Shown: in pieces, positions 36,543 through 50,492 of the stretch
Layout: the number at the start of each line of letters is the position of its first letter
Numbering within the stretch: the first letter of the stretch is position 1
Source of the DNA: Daphnia carinata
Lineage: Eukaryota; Arthropoda; Branchiopoda; Diplostraca; Daphniidae
Length of the DNA stretch: 64,000 nucleotides
Assembly: GCF_022539665.2 (NCBI RefSeq)
Contig: NC_081331.1
Location: forward strand, 4,436,501-4,500,500
Direction: 5' to 3'
Notes under the pieces: generated by a model
What the model saw: the letters and a program-made list of their open reading frames with translations, nothing else
The model's database searches: none
Told to the model about the DNA's origin: nothing
Position numbers and translations under genes: made by a program

Positions 36543-38923
36543 ATGGAGACGGTAGCTGCTTTTTTCGGGGGTAACCCTTTTGCCACACCTATCGGACAAC
36601 GAATTGGTAAGCAACTTGTTGACTAAATGACTTCATAATCTCTGCCTCTTTAAATCCTCTGTCTCTTAAAACCCACGTACGTGCTTGGATTCAATAGAAA
36701 GAGCAACGGACGCATCGTTGTCCGATGAGGACTGGGCACTCAACATAGAAATTTGTGACCTGATAAACGAACAGGAGGATGGTCCAAGAGATGCTGTCAG
36801 AGCAATCAAGAAACGTTTACAACTTAATGCAGGGAAAAATCACACAGTTATCATGCACACTTTGATAGTATGACCTTACACTTCATGGTTTACTAGGAAA
36901 AGCTAATAACTTTTTCAATTGAAGGTTCTTGAAACTTGTGTAAAAAATTGTGGACGCAGGTTTCATGTTCTAGTGTGCAGCAAGGACTTTGTTCAAGAAC
37001 TAGTGAAGTTGATTGGTATTAGTGTCTCCAAGTTGCCCTACCTTTTTTAGTAGAATTGAAAATTCATGTTTGTACACTAGGTCCCAAAAATGATCCGCCG
37101 ACAGAACTACAAGAGAAAGTGCTGACACTAATTCAGAGTTGGTCTGATGCATTTCAGCAATATCCAGAACTGCATGGTGTAACCCAAGTCTACCAGGAAT
37201 TAAAATCTAAAGGCATTGAGTTTCCAATGACCAATATGGACTTGATGGCTCCAATTTTGACACCACAAAAGGTATTCACTGAACTCCATGGGAAAATCTT
37301 TACCTTAACATTGTCTCTCCATTTAGACATTCACTCACAGTGAAACTGTCCCTGCAGTCCGTAGTAATCCAGTTTCAGTCATTCAGCCTGTTTATCAAAG
37401 ACCGTCAACAGCTGACCCTCAACATCCATTGCCTGGCGTTGATAGTTCAGCTATTTCTGCGAATCAATCAATTACATTAAGCGGTCCACAGCTCACGAAG
37501 TTGCAGCATGAGTTGAGCGTAGTGGAAGGTAACATGTCCGTTCTTTCGGAAATGTTAGCAGAGATGAGTCCCGGACAAGAAAACCCCGCTGACTTGGAGT
37601 TACTGCGGGAATTGTACTCTACGTGTCGGACTATGCAGCAGCGTTTGGTAGATTTGGTTGATCGTGTGGCAAACGATGAAATAACAGCTCATCTTTTAAA
37701 GATCAATGATGACCTAAACAACCTTTTCCTAAGGTAATTTTTAAAATTAGAAATACCAAAGATAAGACGGTAAAAACAATATTGAGGTCACAACACCTGT
37801 TTGTTTTCAAATAGATACGAACGCTATGAGAAAAACAGACAAGCGGTGGCCCAAAGTGGTAACAATGAGACTTTGCAGAAAACTACTCCACGACCAACTA
37901 GTGCTTTGATTGATCTTGCTGATAATTACCAGCCATCTGCAAGCGCAGCGGCTGCTGCGCTCCCAACTATCACTACTCAGTTACAGGGTCTAGGTAATTT
38001 CTTATCATTCTCTTATAAAAACGAAGAAGGAAAACTTTAAGATTTTTACGATAAACTCGCAGGATTGAAAAATGCGGATGAAAGCGAATTTGATATGTTT
38101 GCACAATCACGCAACGTAACCTACGAATCGTCAAAACCTAGGTATCTGTACATTGGTTATCAAATTGGTTGCAGAATCTTTCCGAAGTTCTTTTGCTTAT
38201 CAAAGTTTCTTTATAATTTCGGTCTTGTCTTTTCCGGAATTGGCGTATTGCACGTTACGGAACATGCCGTTGTGATCTCCTTGACTGTCGAATGACACAA
38301 CTGACTAGCGCTGGTAGTGCGTACGGAGATCCAGACCAGTTGGATGCCAGTTTAGGGACAATAACCCAGCAGCGACAGCAAGAGGTATTTTCACGTTGCT
38401 TACATTCCTAACCTCTTCGCATACTGTGGTCCGCGTAAAATGTTTATTACGTTTGTTAATGCTTCTATCTTTCTGTGGTTGGGCTTGGTTGTCTTCAGGG
38501 AGGTATCTTTGAAGGTGATTTTCTTCAGGTAATTTGTTTCTTTGTCTATTTCGTCTTCCTAGTCTGTTCAGTTCAATTTTGTACTCCTATAATTTCTTTC
38601 CATTTATTTGGTATTCCTGTATTTAATGGATTCTCATTAATTAGGGAGTAAAAGACGAGGACATGGAAGAAATGGAAGCATGGCTCGAAAAAGAGGTACC
38701 GCTTTCTCCAAAGCTGTTCATCCGCTCTTTTAGTATCCATATGTCAACAAATTTTTCGGTTTTTAAATAATTTTGTTTTTAGCCTCACCTTGCAGAAGAT
38801 GCTACGCTTACTCCTGCTATGAAAGAATACCTAAAGAAACGTTCCGCTAAACCAGAAGGAGCCGGTACCACAGGCGAAGAATCTTCTACTCGTTCTAACG
38901 ACACGAATTTGTTTTCACTTTAA
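36543..38923 (+). CDS. TOM1: TOM1 / TOM1L2-type endosomal sorting adaptor (VHS-GAT)
   Basis: Eleven exons: 36543..36606, 36698..36867, 36925..37015, 37081..37271, 37327..37733, 37815..37993, 38063..38141, 38309..38384, 38499..38528, 38645..38695, 38783..38923; 492 residues, the length of human TOM1. VHS domain about residues 10-150 ([37 protein letters not shown]). GAT domain about 215-320 ([40 protein letters not shown]). It binds ubiquitin, Tollip and clathrin at endosomes and guides ubiquitinated cargo and myosin VI (family knowledge). The C-terminal third is poorly conserved and ends DTNLFSL. Exon 38499..38528 is only 30 bases in phase 0 and could be skipped without shifting the frame. 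AATAAA at 39371..39376. Confidence 0.95.
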
Positions 38924-39448
38924 CACATTTGTTCCTTTTCCTACGCCTTTTTTCGCAGAAGACTGCAACTGCTTTGTCCGTTAATTGTAGGCAACGGCTA
39001 CATTAACACCAACTTATTTTTTTCTTTCTGAATTTAAACCATTTTTTTTAGGTGTACATGGAATTTGATGGTCTCAGTCGGCTGGTTGGAGAATCCAACC
39101 AGAAAATTATCCTTATCAGTCACGTTATTTTCCACTTAGAAAAAAACACTATTTGAAGATTTTTCACCTCAGCTGGTTGGTCCAGATGTGTCAGAGCCCT
39201 CGTGTCCGTTGTTGTGCTGGTGTATTTTTCAGTTCCTTACCTATGTCCCTTGATTAAATATTAATCAATCTGTTCGTCGTGTTGACATTCCTTTGCTTCC
39301 CCTTCTACCTGGCCAGCTGTAGATGTTACTTCCTTAACTATATTTAAAAATGGTATTATTATATATATACAATAAACGCCTTGTATTACCCATCCAGCAA
39401 ACGATAGGTGAATGATTACGATGGAAGAGAAGGAAAATAGCACGCTCC
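38924..39448. other. TOM1-AGGF1 tail-to-tail spacer
   Basis: Holds the TOM1 3' UTR (poly(A) signal AATAAA at 39371..39376) and the end of the AGGF1 transcript. No coding exon is supported. Confidence 0.6.
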
Positions 39449-40961
39449 TTATTGCGCTTGTGAGTATCGGTGTCTTGTTTTTTCTAACACATCAGCTCGT
39501 CGTTTTCTTGACGCATCCGAATGAAAAGAGCTGATTGAAGGAATTGCATCGGCTCCCAAGCCTTCTCTACCGGCTCTCATGTCTACTGATATCTACAAAA
39601 GAAGGAGATATCAAACTGAATCTACCACTAAAGATGTACCTTGAAATAAATCTTGGTTACACTTACTGGTTCGATGATGGCATCAGCTGATTCGGTTTTA
39701 CCCAGAGCCTGACCTTCATTCCAACCCATTTTAGCCAGCATTTGGAAACCTTTGTTCTTTTTGGCGATCGGTACCAAAGTGGAGGCCTGCTCTGTCTTTG
39801 CACCGACGGGATCAATACCCACCGTCTGGCGTCGCACCTCTGCTCGATCTTGGTAACCAGGCTTCAGTGACACGGGATCATCAGAATCATGCAGCTTAAG
39901 TCCAAATTTTTGACGTATCTTCTTGAGCTCCCTTTTTCGAGCTTTTTCCAAATCTTCTTTATTGGCTGAAATTGAACAGCCCATATCTTTGTTTTCTTGC
40001 TCTTTGATAACCAAACCTGGTTCACAGCCGTCACATGTTTCCAAGCCAGCATGGATGTGACATAAAAGTGTGATACTTCCAACTTGTATCTGGGAGTCAT
40101 GGGCCAAAATGTATTCTTCGCTCGTTTCCTTAGATCCAGAAAGTCGTTCCTGCAAAATAAGGACATTGGAAAACAAATTGCAAAGCATGTGCTAACTTAA
40201 AGTATACTTGCCATGTGAATGAAAGTACCATTCCGACTGCCCAAATCAATAATGGTAAAAGATTTTTCATCCTGGTTGTATCCAAATTTGGCATGCTTCT
40301 TACTAACATTTACATCATCTAAAAAGACCTCACATTCTGGCAATCTTCCAATGGTTCCACCAGTATAAGGTACAACAAATAAAGAACCAATCTTTACCTA
40401 TTGACATGACAAAATATTAGTGGCTACACTCTATGCATAATGTCAAACTACACTTACTCTATCAATTGAAGAACTCACAACCAAAAACCGAGCACAAGGA
40501 GGTAGACGTTCGGCAAGCTTGTGTGCTTCACCTTTGGTCTTGTTGTGTTTCAGGTCTACTTCATCAACTTCTTCTTCAGAAAGTTCACCCTCTTGTTTAC
40601 TTGACTTGATTTCAGCTTCAACTTTTTTGGATAACTCAGTTGTGTAGTTGTCAATTGAGTTGAGAACATGTTCAGCAACAGCATTTTCAAAGGTGAATCC
40701 TTCTACTTGATGATGCACCACATATTCACATATGGTTTCATCATAGCGATACCAAGTTCCCGTAAAACCATTATAGTATAATCCGGTCTCAGAGTTGTAA
40801 TATAGCTGTGTAGTATTGTCATAGTAGAGGCCAGTCTCTTCATTGTAAACAAACCCTGATTGATTGACAGCTTCTTCAGCAGCTGCTTTCACTTGATCAG
40901 CAATGGATAATCCTGACTCCCAACCGACTTCTTCTGACGTCGACGGTTCAGTGACATCCAT
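39449..40961 (-). CDS. AGGF1: AGGF1-like protein (OCRE, FHA and G-patch domains)
   Basis: Four exons (minus strand): 40458..40961, 40212..40397, 39667..40149, 39449..39592; 438 residues. The tyrosine-rich OCRE repeat lies at about residues 35-75 (YNEETGLYYDNTTQLYYNSE). The FHA domain is at about 165-240 (GGTIGRLPECEVFLDDVNVS, DLGSRNGTFIHM). A G-patch is at about 365-410 (GFQMLAKMGWNEGQALGKT, then REGLGADAI). In vertebrates AGGF1 is a nuclear/secreted angiogenic factor; the domain set points to RNA-processing contacts. It is shorter than human AGGF1 (about 714 residues), mainly in linkers. The intron between exons 2 and 3 starts GC (ATG|GCAAGT), a GC-AG intron. A 5' UTR exon probably lies upstream (acceptor just before the ATG exon). 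Confidence 0.9.
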
Positions 40962-42587
40962 CTTTATTGATAAAGTTCCTGCAAATCAACAGAGAAAAAC
41001 GTGTTACTCTTCCTGAAGGGCTATGATGAAAAACTGCCGGTTGCATGTTAAGCTCTCCAGCCATAATGCACTTTAGGTGGAACTCGGCGAATTCCTCCGG
41101 ATAGTCCCGAATTGTTTGAAGACTTCTCGTAGATACTGATTCGTTTACAGCAACCACTCGCCGATACAGCGAATTATACATAAAACCGCAGAGTGCAGAA
41201 GGAAAGAAAATCGGACAGATCTTTAGGTTAGTGAAATGCTACGTTGCGACTTTGCAAATAATAACTTCTTTCGAGCTACGTTTCAACAAGTCTAAGTTAT
41301 TACTTGTATTTAGCGCCTAGTTAAACTAACAGTATTAATTAAAAAATTTATTAAATTTGTAGGAAAGGCAATGCATGAACGCGTTTTTCTGTAAAAAAAA
41401 AAAATAGGTAGAACTGGATACTCCATATTACGAGGCTCACCGACTCTTTCCAGCTGATAGTTCGAACTTTAGCACTGAGGATATACAATGACTTAAGCGC
41501 CACAGTTGTTCAGCGCTCCAACAAATTGGCTACTTAAATTAGGCTATCTACTTGTAACAAAGTTTCGGATTCAGGTGGTGTTGCCGTGTTTTCGCTGGTT
41601 TCATCTTGCCATATCTGTAGATAATAATAAAACCCACGTTCTAACCGTAGATACACTGGTTTATGCGACATTCCCTTTTGATTTTTATGCTTCCTAGTTC
41701 CTACGTCCGGAAACAGACAACAAGTGTGACAAATTGCATCATTAAACGATGATTGGTTCATGAGGGATCCCTTTATATACAATGTTTGAGTTGTAGTCGT
41801 TTTCGCTATACCGCGTCAAATCTAAAATGAGCCATTTTCTTTAAAAAATCGTATGAAAAGACGGATGATTGGGCGATTTCACAGCACTTCAACACCTCTA
41901 GAGGGATAATAAAAAAATCAGAAACGGTTCCTTTATGTACATTTTTGAGGCTTCTTCCTAGTTCTGGCAAAAAAAAAAAAAACACGAATAAGTTTTTACT
42001 ACGAAGGTGTTGGGTAGATGAGCTAAGAAATGGCCAATAGGTATTTAGTTACAAGAAGATCGCAGTTGAGGGCTTTTCTCAGGTGTTTTAATTTAAACTG
42101 CACCATTTATATTTATACTATGTTGTAGAAACGATCCAAGTTTTTTTTGTTCAAAATTGTCAGCGTCAAAGTTCAGCGTTGACGTCCCTCGCAAGTCATC
42201 ATCGTGAAAGAACCATTTAATTTTTTGTTTAACGTTTAAAACTTCCCTAACCTTTCTTACGCTTACAAAGATGGAACATAAAACCCTAAGATACTATAAA
42301 GAGAAATAAAATACTTTTAGCCGAAATGAAATATCCCAAATGAAGCCCTATCTGCAAAGAAATTGTTACCCAATCCATTTTGCCCTTTTTCTATATATGA
42401 TGGTAAGAAGCAAAAAAAGACCTCCTCGGCTTCTTTTTTATTCCACTAAATCCACGTCTATGCTACGCTCAGTGGGTTGTAGTCAACAATATAGAGCTAA
42501 GATAACGCCCGTCTGTTGCCTTTAGTCTTTAATTCGGTTCGGAGGAGCAAAGACGTGCTTTGCAGTCGGTGAATCACTGCTTTCGAG
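40962..42587. other. AGGF1-SLC7 divergent intergenic region
   Basis: 1.6 kb with no supported coding exon. The left part includes AGGF1 5' UTR sequence (CAG acceptor at about 40980). Poly-A runs lie near 41392 and 41972. No clear TATA box was assigned to the SLC7 gene. Confidence 0.5.
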
Positions 42588-44926
42588 ATGGATTCTGAAG
42601 AATGTGATGACGATGTCGCTGCCACTTCCTGTCAAATCCTAATCCAGCGTTTAACCAGAAAAAGCCATAAGCCAGATGTAATCCACGATGACGTGCCGGA
42701 AGCAACTCAGGTAGGGGAAATAATTTTACTTTAGTTAATTTTTTTCTAATAAGTTTTTTTACAATCATTTGGTAAAAGGACAAGCGTCGAAAGATTACCT
42801 TGGCCAACGGGGTAGCTATCATAGTTGGGAGCATCATTGGTTCAGGAATATTTATCTCTCCAAAAGGAGTTCTCATAAATGCTGGATCAACTGGTACAGC
42901 GTTGATAGTTTGGGCGTTGTCTGGTATATTTTCTGCCGGTGGAGCCCTCTGTTATGCGGAACTAGGCACAATCATTTCTCGATCCGGTGGCGATTACGCC
43001 TACATTTTAGAGGCGTTTGGTTCTCTGCCAGCATTTTTGACACTATGGGTTATAACGTTAATCATAAAACCAGCGTCTCAAGCAGTTGTTGCTTTAACTT
43101 TCGCTACCTATATGCTGCAACCAATCTTCGGTGACTGTCCCGTACCTTACTCGGCAGTTCGCCTCCTTGCTGCCTGTTGCCTCTGTAAGTCTAGAGAAAT
43201 ATGTTATAACTCATTCAGTTAACTCAAAAATATTTGATTTGACTCTGTAAGGTCTTCTGTCGGGTATCAGTTGTGCCAGTGTAAGAGGAGCCATGCGCAT
43301 CCAAAACGTTTTCACAGTGGCAAAATTATTGGCACTATTTATCGTCATTGTACTCGGCCTGTTTGAGCTTTTTGCAGGTTTCAAAATTTTTAACAAAGAG
43401 TCTACTTTTGTTTTACCTCTTTATAACGCGTTCGGAAATTGTCAGGAAACACACAGAATCTAACATTCACATCGTTTTCGGAAGATGCACCGCTCGAAAT
43501 AGGAAAATTATCCTTAGCCTTCTATTCGGGTACATGAAAATTAATAAATTTTTAAGCTTTAACGGATTTAATACATCGCTGTTGGTCATAGGCCTATTTG
43601 CTTTTGGTGGCTGGAATTACCTGAATTTCGTAATTGATGAACTGCAAGATCCATACAGGTATGAAGAAATACTGATGATATCAAGAAATTTTGTCAACAT
43701 TAAGTCCAAAGAATCTATACAATTTACAAATGGAAAATTACTCAGAAAAGCCATTACGATGGAGAAAAGCGTGTCTTTTACCAACGAAACCAATTTCTCT
43801 GTTCCATCATTCAGTGGATCAATAGTATTGGGCAAGGAAGAAAGCGCATCCTAAAGTGTAGTGGATTACATTTCCAATGCTGATGCGGTTCTTGTTTGTT
43901 CAGAGTGATACTGACTATTGATTTCTATTTTGTGTACTCTAAGGAACTTGCCTTTAGCTATATTCATAGCAATGCCAATCGTCACGCTCTTTTATGTTTT
44001 GGCCAATTTGAGCTACTTCGTGGTAATTTCACCGGCCGATATCATTGCATCTCATGCCGTCGCCGTGGTATACCATAATGATTTTCGCAGAAAAATGAAA
44101 TTGCTCGACAGCCTGTTTGATAACACCATCTTTGATGAATCCAGACATTCGGAATAAAACTTTACAGCTGGTTGAAATGGGTCATACCTGTGTTCGTCTC
44201 CATCTCAACTTTTGGCAGTTTAAATGGAATCACTTTCACGGCAGCGCGAATTGTTGCAACCGGAGCGAACAACGGCCAGTTTCCAGCTGCTTGCGGATTC
44301 CTTCACCAAGAGTTACTTACACCCATACCAGCTTTGATGTGGGAGGTACGCACCAGCGAAGTTCTATTTATCTAACCTGTGGAGCTGAAGTTTTTAAGAT
44401 AATTTACGTTTTACAGTGCTGTCTGGCTTTGCTATTGCTGCTTTTTCCTGACGTCTTTTCGCTCATCAACTACTTGAGCTTTGCACTATGGTTGGTTTCG
44501 GGTGCAAGTGTGACCGGACTATTATACTTACGTTGGAAACTACCAGACATTGAGCGGCCTATTCGAGTTCCCCTGGTTTTACCTATCACCTTTCTTCTTT
44601 GCTGTGTTTTTCTAGTATTAGTTCCAGCTGTTGTAACGCCTTTTGACACAGGTACATACCCTAAACGTGTGTACAGAAAAATGCAATTAATCTCGATTTT
44701 GAATAACAGGAATAGGAGTGGCCATAGTTTTGGCTGGTGTTCCTGTTCATTTCTTGATCAAGAAAAGCTCATCTTCAACTGTTGTTAAGAAATATTCAGG
44801 TACTCGTACAATCCCTTTGTCTTTAAATTTGGCAATTAAATTAAATTTGCTTCATCCATAGATAAATTCTCCCGCTTCTGCGTCGCTTTACTAAATGTTG
44901 CGCCAATCAATGGGCATTATGCTTAA
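42588..44926 (+). CDS. SLC7 family (LAT-type light chain) amino-acid transporter
   Basis: Ten exons: 42588..42710, 42779..43184, 43252..43377, 43446..43529, 43592..43658, 43944..44067, 44145..44345, 44417..44651, 44710..44799, 44862..44926; 506 residues, about twelve membrane segments. TM1 carries the APC-family substrate signature [36 protein letters not shown] and [14 protein letters not shown] are also typical of LAT1/LAT2/y+LAT. The cysteine in FGDCPVP sits where heteromeric light chains form a disulfide with the 4F2hc heavy chain, so a heterodimeric plasma-membrane exchanger of neutral or cationic amino acids is likely. Insect relatives include minidiscs/JhI-21; the exact orthologue is unclear. 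AATAAA at 44939..44944, and it is tail-to-tail with LRPPRC (177 bases between stops). Confidence 0.93.
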
Positions 44927-45103
44927 CTATTAGATATGAATAAATGTGAAAGATGCTTACCGTCATATAAGAGGACAGTTTACTTTTGCCAATAAACAAA
45001 AGTGACGAAATCAAGGCTAACTTTATTGTCAACAAAAAGTAATTCGCGACTACAATTGACTGGAATTATCAAAACAAACGTGTCGGTCTAGATTAATCGT
45101 TCA

Positions 45104-48100
45104 CTACTCGGATTGTGGCTGGGTTACAGGTTTCTCGCTCTGTAATAATTTTTAAAAATCTTAGTTACCTCAGAACTTTAACAAATGACACGGGGAATTA
45201 CCGATTTTGGTATAGAATAAGGAAAGCTTTTTCCGACTTTCTCACACTCTGTTTTTAACGCGGACAGTGTAGATTCGTTTAGAAGCGAGAGCTCAACGCC
45301 TCCGCTCAAGGCTTTATCGAGAGTAGCTATTGCTGCATCTAGTTCATTTTTTGACCCTGAAAAGGCAGAAATGGTCTTAGTCTAATGATCTCCACTGAAA
45401 CTTAAAATTTTTAAGTTACGGTGGACATCAATCCATGCGGAATATGCGATGCCTAGGGCTGACGGTTTGACGCTTGATCCAGAGGCAAGCATGTTGATAA
45501 GCGTTTCGGCCAAAGCCACGTCTTGTTGTTGCCTAATGTGGCGGCAAACAGGCTGAAAGCCAATTGCAATAGGAGATGATTTGAGAGTTTCCCAGGTTGA
45601 CTGGGCTTCAGTTAAATTTCCACTATTCAAATGGTAGCACCAAAGAGAATTCACGGGACCATAAACCCCAAGTTTAACATATTCGTTGGCTATTTCTTGG
45701 CCTGTATAGAATAAAAAGTACTGAACACTTTCTTTAATTCCATTCTACCATATTGCACACTCACATTTTGGCAGAACATTGGGGTTCTTTTCTAGTATCC
45801 CTAGTATGCCTCCTCTAGGAAATGTAAGTCTTAATGCCTTTAACTGTTCTTCGTCCAACGTCGCATTAACAGATTTCGCTTTAATGTCGTTCAAAAGAGT
45901 ATCGACGTAAGCTGTCGTGGCAGCGGGATCTTGTGCAATAGCTGAGGCAAGAACGTTTTCGTAGCTTAGGAGACTCTTTCTTTCCTAAAGATTGATAATG
46001 AATGAGTCAAACATACAGGAATTGAAACAAAATAACCTCATACTTACTGGGCTTAAATACTCCCCAACCGTTCGAATTGATTGATGATCACCAGCTGATG
46101 CAAGGGCTTTCATGTAGAATCGGAAGATGCGTGGAAGAGGATATCCACCCGATTTTTCTAGCTCTAAAACAAGCTCGGTAGCAACATCCAGCCGACCTGC
46201 TTTTACAGCCACTTCCACCAAATCGGATTTTTGTCTAACTGAGATATTATCACCTTGGCTTTCCAACCTATAGGAAAAAGTCGAATAACGAGTGCTAGCC
46301 GGAATTGAAAATTTTTACTTACTCTTTCTTTAGCTCAAGAGCAGCAGTTAGGTCGCCATTTTTTATTGCTGTCAAGAACTCCCCTTTCTTGGGAGACTTT
46401 GATTCCGAGATGTCTTTTTTAGGTTTGCTGATGCTAGAAGTTTTCTTTGCGTTTAAGCTGGAGGCGACCGACATGGAAGAATTTGACACTGTCACGTTAT
46501 CCGGTACATCAGGAATTGTAAAGGGGACAGGCTCGTTCTGTTCTTCAAGAAATCTACCCAATTTCTGCAAAAATTCAGGACTTGGTTGAACATCTTCTTC
46601 TTGCATTTGCGTCCATAGGCCAGTGGCACGGGACACATCTTTCGCGTTTATACAAGCTGATAGCATGTATGTGTACATCATGTTCCGATCAATACCATAT
46701 ACATCTTTTGTGATTTTGATCAGGTTCTCAAGTTCTGTGATTCTCTTCTCATCAACATAGCGTTTGCATACCATATCAATACGCGGACCTCGTGCACGAA
46801 GACCAGGAGTCTGGTGAATAATAGGATGATGAAAATTGATATCGTGGATCACTCCCAAGAGTCTCTCGACTTTTTCATTACCTCAAGGACTTTTTTTGCT
46901 TGTCGAACTCGACCGCATTCCAAAAACGCGAACACTAAATCGTAAAGACTGTTCATCTCGCCATGAACTTTAATGCTGGCATCCATAACTTGTTGAAGTC
47001 GCTGGGCATCTTCCGATTCAATCAATCGCGTGGTTAATGTGGATTTCAGAGGAGTGATTCGATATGTTTCAACGCACTGAAGGAAAGTTTTCAATGCACC
47101 TTCAAAATCGTCTCTGTGAATAATTGTTAAAAGTTAGTAGGCTTTTTACCTCATAAAAAAAGATACCGTAGTAAATTTTACCTGCTTAGATGAACCTTGA
47201 TCAGCGGGCCAGCAAGCATGCCAGTAATTTTTAATCCAGATTTTTCTATGACTTCAAACAATTTACGGGTAACTTCGACGTCTCCTTTCGAAGCCGCTAC
47301 GTTCATCAGACGCCAACCGGACATTTCCAAATTGCGAAGATTTTGTTCACTCGTTTCAGACGATGGCTTCAAGCGTTCGAGGACCTTGAATGCATCATCT
47401 ACGCGGTCACCTTTCAGAAAGCTTGTCGCTAAACTAAACAACTTAATAGGTGTCACAACAATATCTGGGTTCTTCGAGTAAAGCGCTGTAAAAATCCCAA
47501 AAGCTTCATCGAAACGTTCATGGTGGGCATAAAGGTCCATGAGCAGAATGTTCAATCCTTCAGAAAAGACGAAATTGCGTGATTCCAATAACTAAAAGAA
47601 CAATCCGAGTCGTAAATACAAAGTTGTCAAAAACAACAAAAAAGAAAAAGAAAAACGGGGAGGTTAGAAAACTACCTTCTTCTCGTTGAGGGCTTCCGTG
47701 AGATTATGCTCTTTAGCGAATTCAACGAACTTTTGAGCTCCTTTAAAAAAATTTTGCCTGTTGGTGGACGGCGGGTAAGCTATAAGTTCTGTAGGCATTA
47801 GCGTCCCGGAACTCAGTTCAACAAGCAGCTGCGCAACTGATTCCGTCATCTCGTCGCCGGCCTGCTCTTGGATGTACTGTACAACGCTATTTGGTACACC
47901 TATTCCGTTTTCGTGCATGGCTTTTAAAAGAGGTTCGACGGCTTCTAATTTGGGTCTTCAAAAAGCAACTATTAGGTCCTCTGAAAACATTATAGTCGAA
48001 CGAATTTTTTACTTGGTAGCACGATCGAAAACTTCCCTCAGAACTGGCCCAGCCAACTCAGCAGCTTGATCTTTACGATCATTTTCCATTTCCGGCGTCT

Positions 48101-50492
48101 GCGGTTGGCGCAGCGTGGATTTCAGAAGTTTTGCCAAAGATGATGCATCTCGGGTTTTCAGGTACGCATCAGCCGCGGCTTGGCGAAAGTGAACGTTGTC
48201 AAAACGGAGGCTGCAAAGTAAAAATGAAGTGAAAAATTTGCTTTCATAAGTAAGCATGTTGCGTTTCCTATCATTTTACTATATCTTTGAAGCAACATCA
48301 ATTGCCGACGCGAAGTCAAGACGATTCAAGCTTTGAACTAATAAAGATATGGCCACAACACTTGGAGGGACTTCCGCGGAACGTAACTTCCGGAGCAGAG
48401 TTTCAACATTGTCGTTTGCCATGTACGGTAGTACACGTTGGCTGATTGTATCTACATTTGGCGTAACCTGTATGGCTGCCATTTGACGGAGAGCGTCTAA
48501 AACTCCCTTTTCACCACCAACTTTTGATTGCGCTGTCTGAAAAAGTACAGAGTGTCATGCAGCAACATGGAAGAACTAAATTTAAAAAATTTTATGATGT
48601 AGTGATTTCCTCACCAACAGCGGCCAGAAAGCTTGGGGTCGGAGCATTTCTTTTTGTTTTTGAATTTGCTTAAGAAGAAGATTTGAGATTTCTGACTTCT
48701 TGAATGCGTTAGAAATCTCAAGGGCTTTGAAAAACGCTCTGTTGTTTAGGCCAGAGTCCACCAGATGTTGACAGAAAGAGATAACCTTCTCAGGTGGACA
48801 GTTCGATTTGATGATTTGACGAATAAAAAAATTCCCGGTTGCAGACATCTGCAAATAAACATTGCTTAGGTTGAATCTTAAATACTGTCAACTTGGTTAT
48901 TCCACTAGTTGGGAGTTACTATGACAATCAATGTTTGATTTTGCACCTATACTAGTTTTTGTACCATCTTATTATTACAGTGTGATTTAAAGTTTAGACT
49001 AATATTAGATTACAACAAAAAAGTAAGAATATCATTAAAGCATACTTGACCATCAGCTAGCTGAACAGGTTTCATGCTTTGAAGGACTCTAAAAGCCTGG
49101 TCTTCTTGTTGATGATTGACTAAACGAAGAATTATGTTGAAACAATCTTGATTATAGCCGGCAGATTTGTTCATCAGATTCAACATGTTATCAACAACTG
49201 TGGGGTGATTGTGAATCGCTGCGGTGTATAATACTTCTAGCAAATCCCTGTCATGGAGTGTGATTTCCTTGTTTTTACATTCATCTATGCATATGAATAT
49301 AAAACAGATTTAAATAAGGATCTCATTCAATAGTTTTCTATTAAATTACTTATGGTGGAAGAAATGTCCTGTAATAGGCCGTGTTTAGCGTAGCCGCAGA
49401 GTAACGTACGGTACGTCTCACTGTCAGGTTCTAAACCAGCTTGGGTCATCACTTTGATAACACCCCTAGCGCTTTCCAGATCTCTGTTACATAACATAAT
49501 AAACAAAGTAATGTAAATTCAAATAAATACTTATTTTATTGGTAGTGCTTAGTAGTTTACCCTGTGTTGGCATGGCCCATAACAAGTGAATTGAATACTA
49601 GCTCTCCAATGGGGAGATCTTTGCTTTTCATTATTTCCAAAATTTGTGAAGCACCATCAATATCACCTTTCTGGCAATAGGCTGACAAAAGCCTCTGGTA
49701 AGTTACCTAAAAGAAATGTACAAATAGAAATGGAAATGTATCGCTGAAGATAAAGGTTACTCTGTTAGGTATAATATTTTGCTCCTCCAGCTTCTGTAAG
49801 AACTTCATGGGGTTAAATGAGTGCTCATTTTCTAAATACACACGCAGAAGGGCATTATAGTGACTAATGTCAAGAGAAACATTGTATCCCTGTAACATTT
49901 TCCAGACTTCTTGAACCAATTTTGTTCTTGAAGTTGGTGGTTCCTCAGGAACCAAGCTACCACAACATCGTATAAGCAGTAAGCTTTGAGTAGTTGAAGC
50001 AGTTTCTAAAAATATGAATAAACAGAGCATGTAATTTTTCTACTATTCAACAAAATATAAAGAGGCAGCATACTCTGTTGTTTTATCTTTTCAATGATAT
50101 TCAGAATATCATCCTTTGTGATACGGCCAACTTTTTTAGCATCTGACTCAGCTTTTTCAATAGCCCTGTCAATAACACCATGATCTGTTGATATTAGTGG
50201 CTGCTGAACAGTAGTATCACTTAAGTTCTTCAGTGGTAATTGGGCAGCTGACAGAGATCTGGGGAAAACACAATAGGATAAAACAACTTAAAACTGTTAT
50301 GTCACGTGGGTTACCGGCAGATAGAAACCGGTGTTACGATGGTACGGCTACAAACCTGTGTATGGTAATTTCCCATTCACCTCTACGTGCACGAGCCAGT
50401 GATTCATTTCTACCACCATTATTTATATCGAAACTTCTTGTTAAGTTTGAGAATAACCGGAAAAATTTTCCAGAACGTAACAACGAAGCCAT
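45104..50492 (-). CDS. LRPPRC: LRPPRC / bicoid stability factor, mitochondrial PPR protein
   Basis: Eighteen exons (minus strand): 50356..50492, 50074..50258, 49761..50005, 49561..49706, 49350..49483, 49046..49284, 48615..48848, 48280..48536, 48013..48210, 47676..47955, 47182..47591, 46882..47113, 46323..46810, 46048..46267, 45765..45984, 45420..45701, 45202..45356, 45104..45139. The total is 1365 residues, against 1394 in human. The N-terminus ([20 protein letters not shown]) looks like a mitochondrial presequence. Repeated ~35-residue helical-pair PPR units follow, e.g. [39 protein letters not shown] and [25 protein letters not shown] with SLIRP binds and stabilises mitochondrial mRNAs and promotes their polyadenylation; the fly homologue is bsf (family knowledge). 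A Ser-rich linker lies in exon 46323..46810. Minus-strand AATAAA at 45022..45027. Every phase closes. Confidence 0.93.
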
